Positions 52,970-60,591 of a stretch of 64,000 nucleotides of DNA are shown in pieces. The notes below the pieces were generated by a model that searched no databases, had not been told where the DNA came from, and saw nothing but the letters and a program-made list of their open reading frames with translations. Source of the stretch: Candidatus Bathyanammoxibius amoris (GTDB taxonomy: Bacteria > Planctomycetota > Brocadiia > Brocadiales > Bathyanammoxibiaceae); NCBI GenBank assembly GCA_024451685.1, contig JAMXCW010000004.1, forward strand, positions 82,501-146,500, given 5' to 3'. Each line of letters starts with the position of its first letter. Position 1 is the first letter of the stretch. The position numbers were made by a program, and so were the translations under genes.

Positions 52970-53611
52970 ATGATACTCGAAACACTTGAGGTCGGTCCGC
53001 TTGCGGTAAATTGTTACGTCCTCGGCTCGCGAGAGGGCGGGGAAGGGGTTGTTATAGACCCCGGCGACGAGCCGGAGGAAATTATCCGGGCGGTCGCCGA
53101 GCATAAACTTCTGGGCAAGATACGGTATATCCTGGCCACTCACGGCCATTTTGACCATGTGGGTGCCACAAAAAAACTTAAGGAGGAACTTCCTTCCGCG
53201 CGCTTCCTTATCCACAAGCTCGACGTGGAACTGCTGGACATACTCAAAGACCAGGCCGGTTACTTCGGCTGTCCGGAGGTAGAGAAACCGCACGTGGACG
53301 GATACGTGGCCGACGGTGACACCATAAGCTTTGACGGTATAGATTTGAAGGTGGCACACACGCCCGGCCACTCCAGTGGCGGGGTCTGTTACCTTACTGA
53401 CGGCAAGGCGTTCGTGGGCGATACCCTGTTTGCCGGCTCTGTGGGCCGCACCGATTTTCCCGGATGCTCCGCCGAAGAACTGGTAAACTCTATACGCGGT
53501 AAACTCCTGCCCCTGGGGGAAGACGTGGTGGTCTATCCGGGTCATGGTCCTTCCACCACCATCGGCGAGGAGATGCGTTCGAACCCGTTCCTTACCGGGT
53601 CTTATTTTTGA
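52970..53611 (+). CDS. MBL-fold metallo-hydrolase (glyoxalase II-like)
   Basis: The 213-residue metallo-beta-lactamase-fold protein has the metal motif H58-x-H60-x-D62-H63 (THGHFDHVG), then HTPGHSSGG, an Asp in FVGDTLF and the final YPGHGP. The GSVGRTDFPG segment is typical of the YcbL/GloB-like subgroup that hydrolyses thioesters such as S-lactoylglutathione. The substrate is not certain. A TATAAT promoter lies upstream. It precedes the fumarase subunit gene by 52 bases. Confidence 0.88.
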   Translation: MILETLEVGPLAVNCYVLGSREGGEGVVIDPGDEPEEIIRAVAEHKLLGKIRYILATHGHFDHVGATKKLKEELPSARFLIHKLDVELLDILKDQAGYFGCPEVEKPHVDGYVADGDTISFDGIDLKVAHTPGHSSGGVCYLTDGKAFVGDTLFAGSVGRTDFPGCSAEELVNSIRGKLLPLGEDVVVYPGHGPSTTIGEEMRSNPFLTGSYF

Positions 53612-53663
53612 GACAACATGGTATTGGAATAACTTTTTCAGAACTTTTCCGGTATAAAGGGCT

Positions 53664-54506
53664 ATGCGGACCGTAGACACAGGAACCATTACGGAAACAA
53701 TTAAAAGACTCTGCGTCTCAGCCAACCATGAGCTGAACGATGACCTCATATCGGCCCTGGAAGAGGCCCTCAAGAGAGAGGAATCCCCGGTGGGGCGTGA
53801 CGTCCTGTCGCAGATACTGGAGAACGCGCGCATCTCCCGGCAGGGAATTTTACCGGCATGTCAGGACACGGGGGCCACCGTTGTGTTCGCGCGGATAGGA
53901 CAGGACGTGAGGTTCGCGGGCGGGGATTTTGGTGAGTCTATACAGAAGGGGGTATCGGAAGGATATAAAGGCGGTTACCTGAGGGCGTCTATGGTAAAGG
54001 ACCCGTTCCAGCGGACGAATACGGGCGACAACACCCCCTGTATGATACATTCAGAGGTGGTGGCGGGCGACGCACTTAGTCTGACGGTGATGGCCAAGGG
54101 CGGGGGCTGCGAGAACCAGAGCCGTATCGCAATACTCACGCCCGCTGCGGGAAGGCAGGGGGTAATAGATTTCGTGGTAGACGTGGTCAGGCAGGGAGCG
54201 GCAAGGGCCTGTCCGCCAAACATAATCGGCGTTGGTCTTGGCGGCACATTTGACACGTGCGCCCTTCTGGCGAAAAAGTCACTCTTAAGGCCGGTTGGAA
54301 GTCACAACGAAGATACCATCATGCGTGAGCTGGAGGAGGAACTCCTTGACAGGATAAACGACCTGGGTATAGGCCCCCAGGGGCTCGGGGGCAGGGTAAC
54401 CGCCCTGGCCGTCCACGTGGAGCAATCTCCCTGTCATATCGCCAGCCTGACGGTGGCGGTTAACGTTGAGTGCCACTCCCACCGGGTGAAGTCAGCCAGT
54501 ATTTAG
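53664..54506 (+). CDS. Class I fumarate hydratase, alpha subunit
   Basis: The 280-residue protein matches the N-terminal (alpha) part of iron-sulfur hydro-lyases. The three [4Fe-4S] ligands are visible as C66 (PACQDTG), C149 (GGGCENQ) and C183 (RACPPNIIG). Family members convert fumarate to malate or dehydrate tartrate and need a beta subunit. The usual beta gene does not follow; the next gene is convergent. Either the partner lies elsewhere or this is a divided pathway. A tartrate dehydratase alpha (TtdA) cannot be excluded. Confidence 0.9.
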   Translation: MRTVDTGTITETIKRLCVSANHELNDDLISALEEALKREESPVGRDVLSQILENARISRQGILPACQDTGATVVFARIGQDVRFAGGDFGESIQKGVSEGYKGGYLRASMVKDPFQRTNTGDNTPCMIHSEVVAGDALSLTVMAKGGGCENQSRIAILTPAAGRQGVIDFVVDVVRQGAARACPPNIIGVGLGGTFDTCALLAKKSLLRPVGSHNEDTIMRELEEELLDRINDLGIGPQGLGGRVTALAVHVEQSPCHIASLTVAVNVECHSHRVKSASI

Positions 54507-54527
54507 GGGCTTCAGCAACATAGAACC

Positions 54528-54869
54528 CTAGTGGTGTTTATGTCCCCCGGATTCTTCCGAGCCGCAGCGGCAGCTTTCAACCGTGCATTTGCATCTTGCC
54601 TCACTGCCGCCGCAATGGGCGCAGACCTCGCTTTCCGGCGGGCAGGCGCAGGCATAGTTGTCGGGGTAGGCCTTAAACTGGTCGAAACACTCTCCTGAAC
54701 AGAAGCTGTACACCTTCCCGTCGTATTCCGCCTGGATGGTGGTGTCGTCCTCTTCCTCAATCTTAATCTTGCACACGGGGTCAAAGACCTTTTCGGCCAT
54801 CGCCGCGGGCGCAGGACCCATAAATAAAACCGATATGAGAACCAGAATGGATAACGACATCAATCTCAT
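54528..54869 (-). CDS. Exported YHS-domain protein with Cys/His-rich tail
   Basis: The 113-residue protein has a signal peptide (cleavage near AAMA-EK) and a YHS domain (FDPVCKIKI ... YDGKVYSFCSGECFDQF). After the domain comes a tail with eight Cys in 30 residues (CACP, CAHC, CKC, CRC) and a C-terminal GGHKHH. YHS domains bind copper or other soft metals; the tail suggests additional metal binding in the periplasm. It converges with the fumarase gene. Confidence 0.85.
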   Translation of the reverse strand: MRLMSLSILVLISVLFMGPAPAAMAEKVFDPVCKIKIEEEDDTTIQAEYDGKVYSFCSGECFDQFKAYPDNYACACPPESEVCAHCGGSEARCKCTVESCRCGSEESGGHKHH

Positions 54870-55024
54870 TTCAAATCTCCAGAATATGTTTCAGGGTCAG
54901 ATACATGCCGGAGACGTTCTCAGGCCAGGCCCTTAATAATGAACCGTCTCTTTCTCTTGCGCAGATTATATTTTCTTTTGTCGCGTATTTCAAACAGATA
55001 AGGGCAGCCTGCGCCTGGCTCCGC

Positions 55025-55328
55025 CGACTCTTGGACGGAAGACGGCGCCAGCACTATGTTGCGGTAGTCCCCGTGGCCCCCTCCCTTTACCGCCTGGAAA
55101 TAGTCCGCCTCGGAAGGCGCGATGTTGCCCAGACCGGGGCCGCCGCGGCATACGTTCACTATAACACCCGGCAGCTCACACCCCGCCCCTCTTTGGAAGC
55201 TCTCTGGACAGATACTCCGCGAGTTCGCTTTGGGGGGTAATCGGATAACCAAAATAAAATAGACAGCCCGCCCTTATGGCCGCCTCGGCCATGGCCTCAG
55301 CACCCCTCATTAAGTACTTTTTACCCAT
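55025..55328 (-). pseudogene. Decayed 2-oxoacid:ferredoxin oxidoreductase alpha subunit
   Basis: From ATG 55328 the frame reads [20 protein letters not shown], then [13 protein letters not shown], the N-terminus of KorA/VorB proteins. It stops after ELPKRGGV at 55176. The continuation is in the next frame: [28 protein letters not shown] and [15 protein letters not shown]. Some 45 residues that normally lie between GGV and ELP are deleted and the frame is shifted at the junction. Homology ends after SVQE; the rest of the gene (about 250 residues) is gone. No beta or gamma subunit is near. Confidence 0.85.
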
Positions 55329-55491
55329 AGCTTCTCTACCGACATGACTGTTACGCGGAAGCCCCAACAACTTTATTCTAGCATGCCGTGTTGAGGTTGG
55401 GCAAAACGAATGGTTGTAGATGCAAGCGGGCCGGGAAGATGCAAATTACGTACATAAATGAAGCTTGGGACACACGCCCTGCGGGTGGGGG

Positions 55492-55947
55492 TTAGCGTCT
55501 CGCTTTCGGCCTGTTATTTCTTTTTTTTGAGGAGTAATACTTTTTATAAAACTTCGGCCTGGCCTTCTTAATGTATCTCATCAGAGCTTTTACGGTGTGA
55601 AAGGCCACTTTATGTGAGTCGTGGAGGTCCTGCTCGTGACAATCTTCACGCGCAAAGGCCCTGCAGATGGGAGGGCGTTCCTCATGTATCGTGCACATTC
55701 CGTCCGGTCCCAGTTTGTCGCACCTGGCCTCAAACAGTATGTACCAGTCGTTTTCCTCGTCGATGTAGACACTACAGCCCTTATGGTAGATGTAAAACTT
55801 GATGTCCTCGACCTCGGTCTTTGTGACAGGCTTGTCTATCTCCACCGATACGTACCAGCAGCAGGCGTCGCAGTCTCCGCAAGGATTATTATTTTCTGGA
55901 AGCGCCGGTTTCGTCTTTGAGCCGGCTTTCTTTGTCATTAAGAACAT
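55492..55947 (-). CDS. YkgJ-family Cys-cluster protein
   Basis: The 151-residue protein has the diagnostic CxxCxxCC motif (C23-GD-C26-DA-C29-C30) and further conserved Cys in ARCDKLGPDGMCTIHEERPPICR. UPF0153/YkgJ proteins are thought to bind zinc or an Fe-S cluster; their role is unknown. The C-terminus is very basic. It is the last gene before the accessory region that begins near 55970. Confidence 0.87.
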   Translation of the reverse strand: MFLMTKKAGSKTKPALPENNNPCGDCDACCWYVSVEIDKPVTKTEVEDIKFYIYHKGCSVYIDEENDWYILFEARCDKLGPDGMCTIHEERPPICRAFAREDCHEQDLHDSHKVAFHTVKALMRYIKKARPKFYKKYYSSKKRNNRPKARR

Positions 55948-55971
55948 GAGTCTCCCGGTATGAGAAAAGGT

Positions 55972-55991
55972 TGGGGTGAGCGAAGGGATTC
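55972..55991 (-). other. Possible att scar: 3' end of a tRNA-His gene
   Basis: Twenty bases match the 3' end of the tRNA-His fragment at 58596 at 19 positions, in the same orientation (TGGGGTGAGCGA, then GGGATTC). The match ends at the T-loop. It may be the left junction of an older insertion. Confidence 0.45.
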
Positions 55992-56248
55992 TCTTAGAGG
56001 GGGAAAGAAGGAGGCAGAAGGTTATTGTCTAAAAAGGTACTCTTTTCTAGACTCTCCTTGAGCCTTCATAACCCTTGCTAAATTAGCATCAGTTTTAAGA
56101 TGGAATCTGCTACTTAGGATATATATCTCTAGTAAGGGGCCCCCCCTTGCCGACCTAGATTGAAAAGGCCTGATAGGATATTTTACGCTTTTGCCTTCTT
56201 TAGAGCCAAATTTACTCGGAATCTGTGCTTAAATATCTCACAATCACA

Positions 56249-57958
56249 TCACTTGGGGCCGATAAAGGATAGGCTCTCGCTAGGGCACACTAGCGTGCAT
56301 ATGCCACACTGGACGCAGAGTTCTGGATTATGGACAACCCTTGAGGTCTCGTCGGTTTGCCAATGGCCGTCGTTGAACCAGGTCCCACGCTGGCCAAGTA
56401 AGGGTTCTTTGCGCACTATCTCCAGTGCACCCTGGAGGCAGCTCTCAACGCACCTTCCACAGCGAAAGCACCTCTCATCCGTCCTTGTCTGTATAGAGAA
56501 ATCACATTGCAGGCACCTGGAGGCCTCAAGAGTAGCAAGCTCCCGGTCCATACCATCCTCTACCTCTTGGAAACTCCCTTTGAGAGTGTCCATCCAACCG
56601 CCATAGACCTTCTTTCTGTGGAGCCTCTCCGGGTCCTCAAAATACCACGGGGAACGGTCTGTCTGCTCCAGTTCCTGAGGTTGACTGGGTAACTCGGGCT
56701 CCTGACCAAGAAACCTGAGTATCTCATGGGAAACTTCGTGGGCCTTGCCGATGACTTCTATGACGTGGGTTGTAGTGCCAGTAAGGAAGTCACCTCCTGC
56801 AAATACCCCCTCCATGCTAGTACTGTAGTCACTGGGTTTGATTTTAAAGTCCTCTGGGAAGACAGAAAGGTCTGGTTCTTGGGCGACGGCCGGTATCACT
56901 ATATCAGCCTCTATCTCAAACTCACTGCCTTCGAGGGGTACTGGTACCCGTCTGCGGTCCTTCAGGGACCTTCTCTTGTCTGGCTCTACCAGTTTCATTT
57001 TCACACATTTCAGCTTGGCTACCCTCTTGCCATCACGACTTATCATCTCTACAGGGGCCACTAAATAGTGGAGGGGTATATGCTCCTTGGTCATGGCTAA
57101 CTGCTCCAGCTCATCCATAGGCATCTCTTCCTTACCCCTGCGGTAAAGAACGACGGGCTTGGCCCCCAGCCTAGCCGCACTCCTAGCTGCATCGGCTGCG
57201 GTAAAACCACCCCCAATTACGGCAATTGTCTTACCCTTAACCTCTACAGCCTTGCCCAGGTTGAGCCTCCTGAGGAAGGTGATGCCCGGGATTATCCCTT
57301 CCAGGTATTCACCCTTGACCTTCATGAGCTTGGGTCTGTGGGCCCCAATAGCTAAGAACACGGCATCAAAGTCCTTTCTCAGGTCCTCTAAGATTACGTC
57401 CTTACCCAGGGCACAGTTGAGCCCGATTGTTACCCCCAATTTCTTCAGTAGGTCTATCTCTTTTTCTATTATTTCCGTGGGCAGGCGGTAAGAAGGGATG
57501 CCAACCCTTAGCATCCCGCCCGGCTCAGGCAGGGCCTCGAATACTACCACATCACAGCCGGCCAGTATGAGGTCATTTGCGACGGTGAGCCCGGCAGGAC
57601 CAGAACCTATCACGGCTACGGACTTGTTGTTCTTCTTTATGGGTAGAGTCTCATCCAGGAACATCTTTACGTAGTCAGTTGGGAGATTGTCGGTGATGAA
57701 TCTCTTTAGTCCCCTAATAGACACTGGCTCCGTGGATACGGTCTGTCCTCCATCCCTGGGCCGTATGCAATTCCTCTTGCAGCTAACTTCGCAGGCGTAG
57801 GTGCATACCCGGCCGCAGATGCTAGGAAAAACGTTAGCTACCCTGTTTATCTTCCATGCCCCGTAAAGGTCACCCTCCAGAATAAGACGAATGTATCTTG
57901 GAATGTCAGTATTGCTGGGGCAAGCCTGCTGGCAGGGAGACATCTGCGTACGATCCAT
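56249..57958 (-). CDS. FAD/NAD(P) oxidoreductase (GltD-like) with C-terminal ferredoxins
   Basis: The 569-residue protein has the N-terminal Cys set of the glutamate-synthase small-subunit family (CQQACP, CGRVCTYACEVSC), an FAD fold (GSGPAGLTVA), an NAD(P) fold (GGGFTAADAARSA) and two C-terminal [4Fe-4S] motifs (CFRCGRCVESC and CVQCGICTLVCP). It is a distant relative of the first gene of the respiratory operon. It probably transfers electrons between NAD(P)H and an unidentified partner. No large subunit is adjacent. It lies alone in AT-richer DNA between the two tRNA-His fragments, so it may be horizontally acquired. Confidence 0.88.
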   Translation of the reverse strand: MDRTQMSPCQQACPSNTDIPRYIRLILEGDLYGAWKINRVANVFPSICGRVCTYACEVSCKRNCIRPRDGGQTVSTEPVSIRGLKRFITDNLPTDYVKMFLDETLPIKKNNKSVAVIGSGPAGLTVANDLILAGCDVVVFEALPEPGGMLRVGIPSYRLPTEIIEKEIDLLKKLGVTIGLNCALGKDVILEDLRKDFDAVFLAIGAHRPKLMKVKGEYLEGIIPGITFLRRLNLGKAVEVKGKTIAVIGGGFTAADAARSAARLGAKPVVLYRRGKEEMPMDELEQLAMTKEHIPLHYLVAPVEMISRDGKRVAKLKCVKMKLVEPDKRRSLKDRRRVPVPLEGSEFEIEADIVIPAVAQEPDLSVFPEDFKIKPSDYSTSMEGVFAGGDFLTGTTTHVIEVIGKAHEVSHEILRFLGQEPELPSQPQELEQTDRSPWYFEDPERLHRKKVYGGWMDTLKGSFQEVEDGMDRELATLEASRCLQCDFSIQTRTDERCFRCGRCVESCLQGALEIVRKEPLLGQRGTWFNDGHWQTDETSRVVHNPELCVQCGICTLVCPSESLSFIGPK

Positions 57959-58595
57959 GATATGGCCCTCTATTTCCGTAAAAGGTTAAGGCATCTGCAA
58001 AGCACCATGTGCTAGTACCGCAAATCCTTACTGTACGGGCTTAATTCGTCTCACCAGAGGTAGACCTTGAGGTCGTGTGGCACCATAGGTTCGACCCAGT
58101 AGGCAAGTCAGCCTCTGGTGGTGAAAGGACTTCTTCATACGCTACTTTTTAGTGTACAGCAATATACAGAAACGTGTTTCCCAATGCAATAGGTTTTATC
58201 TATAATCAGACCATGATGAGCAGAGAGTCTATACTAAATAGATAGTATTACAATGGCTTACAGTTAGGTTCTAATAAACAATATTATTTCTCTCTCAATT
58301 TTTGTCAAGTAAATAACAGAAAGACACCCAAGAATAAGCCGGGGTCATGGAGAGGGTCACTCCCCACAACCCCTAATAGAATCAACCACTTGGTGGACAG
58401 CTATCCGAATTGGTGTACACTAAAATTATCACTAAAAAAATTTAATAATAGTGCCCAAAATAGCCTCGGTGCCCACTCAGTGCCTGCCAGAATGACAGTT
58501 CTTGGCATCAAATGTCGACACTTGTCATCGATTGTCACTTCAACACAACATAAAGAAAGCCCTGAGCTTACGTCATAAGTCCAGGGCCTATAAGC
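57959..58595. other. AT-rich intergenic region
   Basis: About 640 bases with no convincing gene. It is clearly richer in A and T than its surroundings. It probably contains the promoter of the flavoprotein gene and junction debris beside the att site. Confidence 0.5.
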
Positions 58596-58651
58596 TGGGG
58601 TGAGCGAGGGGATTCGAACCCCCGACCCCCAGAGCCACAGTCTGGTGCTCT
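58596..58651 (-). other. Attachment site: 56-base 3' fragment of tRNA-His (GTG)
   Basis: On the minus strand the sequence from AGAGCACCAGA through the anticodon (CTGTGGC), the T-arm and CACCCCA is an intact tRNA-His 3' part. The 5' part (acceptor strand and most of the D arm) is missing and is replaced by AT-rich DNA. The integrase gene ends 13 bases away. This is the usual product of tRNA-targeted integration; the complete tRNA gene should lie at the far end of the element, beyond 64000. Confidence 0.85.
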
Positions 58652-58664
58652 TTTTTGTAAGCCC

Positions 58665-59738
58665 TTACTGCACATTACGTTGCAGCTTCAAAATCTTTCT
58701 TGTGCCGCCAGTGTGCCAACTAGGGACGGACATAATAGCATTTCTTTCGTCTCCCGGCAAGACCTCGGCATATATGTCCATGGTAATAGAAATACTTTTA
58801 TGTCCCGCAAGCTGCTGCACCACCTTGGGGTTTGCACCGTTCCTTATCAGGTGGGTTATGAAGGTGTGTCGGAGCGAGTGGATACGTACACCCTTTAAAT
58901 CTATACCCGCCCTCTTGACGGTCTCTTTAAATCTAGTGAGAAGATTATTTCTTAATGGGGTGTTGTGCTTGGTGGTGAAGACATACTTTGACTTTGACAG
59001 TGGCCTCAAAGCTTTAAGCTCCTTATAGAGCCTATCAGCCATGGGGATTATTCGTATACCGCCCGTCTTTGTCTCAAAGTCCTCTCTGTTCTGCACCTTG
59101 ATTTCTTTGCGCTTTAGGTCTACATCATCCCACGTGAGATTCACCAGCTCAGACTTCCTTAACCCGCTGGTAATAAAACACAGCCACACCGGTTTATAGC
59201 GTTCCGTGGCGGCATCAAGTAGCCGCTCTATTTCTTCTCCGGTCAAGGCTCTCTTAAACCGTTTCCCACGATGCTTCAAGGGTTTTACTGTTTGCAGGGG
59301 ATTTGACGCGATAAGCTCCGACTCTACGCCCTTCTGAAGCATTGATTTTAACACCATTACTTCAAGGTTTATCGTCCTGTCACTTACAGGTGCACACCTC
59401 TTACGGTGTTCTACGTAATCGTCAATGCGTGAAGGGTTGATTTCCGAAACAAGCCTTGAGTCTAAGTAGCTCAGTATCAGGTTTAAGTCCTGGACATAAC
59501 CTTCGACGGTGCGCTTCTTGAAATGCAGTTTGATGTGCTTCAGGTATCTTCGCTTAAGCTCCTCAGTCTCGACACGGTTATCTGCCAGGCCATACTCCCC
59601 ACGCACAGCCCGGCCTTCCATCTCTTTTAAGACCTGCAAGGCTACTTGGCGGTCTCCCGACACAGATTTTCGTACTCTTTGGCCGTTGGCCGTGAAATCT
59701 ACATACCACCTGCCCGCGCGTTTAAAGATTCTACCCAT
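58665..59738 (-). CDS. int: Tyrosine recombinase (integrase)
   Basis: The 357-residue integrase has an N-terminal AP2-like arm-binding part, a SAM-like core-binding domain and the catalytic domain. Catalytic residues are R194 (SGLRKSE), K224, H287 and R290 (HSLRH), H313 (LAGHKS) and the nucleophile Y323 (MDIYAEV). All are present, so it should be active. It is adjacent to a tRNA-His 3' fragment, its probable target. Eight bases overlap the upstream HTH gene. Confidence 0.95.
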   Translation of the reverse strand: MGRIFKRAGRWYVDFTANGQRVRKSVSGDRQVALQVLKEMEGRAVRGEYGLADNRVETEELKRRYLKHIKLHFKKRTVEGYVQDLNLILSYLDSRLVSEINPSRIDDYVEHRKRCAPVSDRTINLEVMVLKSMLQKGVESELIASNPLQTVKPLKHRGKRFKRALTGEEIERLLDAATERYKPVWLCFITSGLRKSELVNLTWDDVDLKRKEIKVQNREDFETKTGGIRIIPMADRLYKELKALRPLSKSKYVFTTKHNTPLRNNLLTRFKETVKRAGIDLKGVRIHSLRHTFITHLIRNGANPKVVQQLAGHKSISITMDIYAEVLPGDERNAIMSVPSWHTGGTRKILKLQRNVQ

Positions 59739-60015
59739 TGGCCACCCCCTTTTCGTCTTGGGTTAACAAGGTTTTGGGGTGACTATACTCCCTTTCGGAT
59801 GTTTTTACAACCTTGCGCTTTCTTCGCCGGGGTTTGTTTGCTGTTCGCTTGACAGCCTGGTGCACCTCTTCTAATACAAACCTTGGGGTGCCGCCTAAAC
59901 GGTAGAAGGGTAGGTCCCCTTTGGACATCAAGCGGCGTACCGTTCTCTCGCTGTAGCTGAGAACCTTCGCTACCTCCTTAAGGGTTACGTATTTTTCTGG
60001 CGTCCTTACAACCAA
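59731..60015 (-). CDS. Excisionase-type HTH protein
   Basis: The 94-residue protein has a MerR/HTH_17-like winged helix (TLKEVAKVLSYSERTVRRLMSKGDLPFYRLGGTPRF) and a very basic tail (KPRRRKRKVVK). Such proteins bind att-site DNA and direct excision. It overlaps int by eight bases. Confidence 0.87.
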   Translation of the reverse strand: MVVRTPEKYVTLKEVAKVLSYSERTVRRLMSKGDLPFYRLGGTPRFVLEEVHQAVKRTANKPRRRKRKVVKTSEREYSHPKTLLTQDEKGVANG

Positions 60016-60018
60016 AAA

Positions 60019-60378
60019 CTACCCTCCCGCCCTTATTGGGTGTTGAGACTCAAACCTTTCCGGCTCAAGACAGCTTCCCGTGCAAACGTTTACCCACTTA
60101 CCAATGGTTTGCCTGAAATCCTCTACCCCAGCCTTCCCCCCAAGGCAATCTCGCCACAGTTCCTCAAGGCTATCGGTTAGCCTGTTCGCCTTTTCAGCGT
60201 TGTACCTGTCCTTCAGGCTGGGGTCTTTCACCCACGCAGCGTCTATCCAGCCTAGGGCCGCTTGAAAAATTGTGTCCAGCGTTTCGAAGGCGACATACCG
60301 TGTGTCCTCGTCAACCACCGATATTCCCGCGGAACTGTCCTTTTTTAATTTTTGATATTGTTCGTAAAGCGTACCCAT
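60019..60378 (-). CDS. Element-borne protein of unknown function
   Basis: The 119-residue product is helical-looking and charged, with no motif I recognise. It ends three bases before the excisionase-type gene and follows a repeat region, so it is probably in the same transcript as int. The first residues (MGTLYEQYQKLKKD) suggest a coiled start. Confidence 0.6.
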   Translation of the reverse strand: MGTLYEQYQKLKKDSSAGISVVDEDTRYVAFETLDTIFQAALGWIDAAWVKDPSLKDRYNAEKANRLTDSLEELWRDCLGGKAGVEDFRQTIGKWVNVCTGSCLEPERFESQHPIRAGG

Positions 60379-60420
60379 TTTTTCCTCTTTCCCTTCCTGT
60401 ACCCCTATATACTGTATTTA

Positions 60421-60566
60421 TACCGTTACACCGTAACATATCCTTTCACTATAAGGGTTTATGTGTGAAATTCGTACCGTTACGCGTCTCCTCTGTAACG
60501 GTACGTTTTTCGGCTCTAAGTCTTTGTTACGTAACGCTCTGTAACGATGTAACGGTTGTAACGCCA
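60421..60566. repeat. Iteron-like cluster of TGTAACG repeats
   Basis: At least eight copies of TGTAACG or its complement CGTTACA (one mismatch allowed) fall within 146 bases. Three are in direct tandem at 60540-60564, and others are in inverted orientation around GTACCGTTACG (60474) and TGTAACGGTAC (60494). The region lies between the helicase-type gene and the small gene downstream. It may be a replication origin or an operator. Confidence 0.7.
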
Positions 60567-60591
60567 CATACATGCCCGTAAGGGGAAGGCG

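Noticed and set aside
52952..53833. Long minus-strand frame of 293 codons
   Set aside because: It is antisense to the MBL-fold hydrolase, whose metal motifs are complete.
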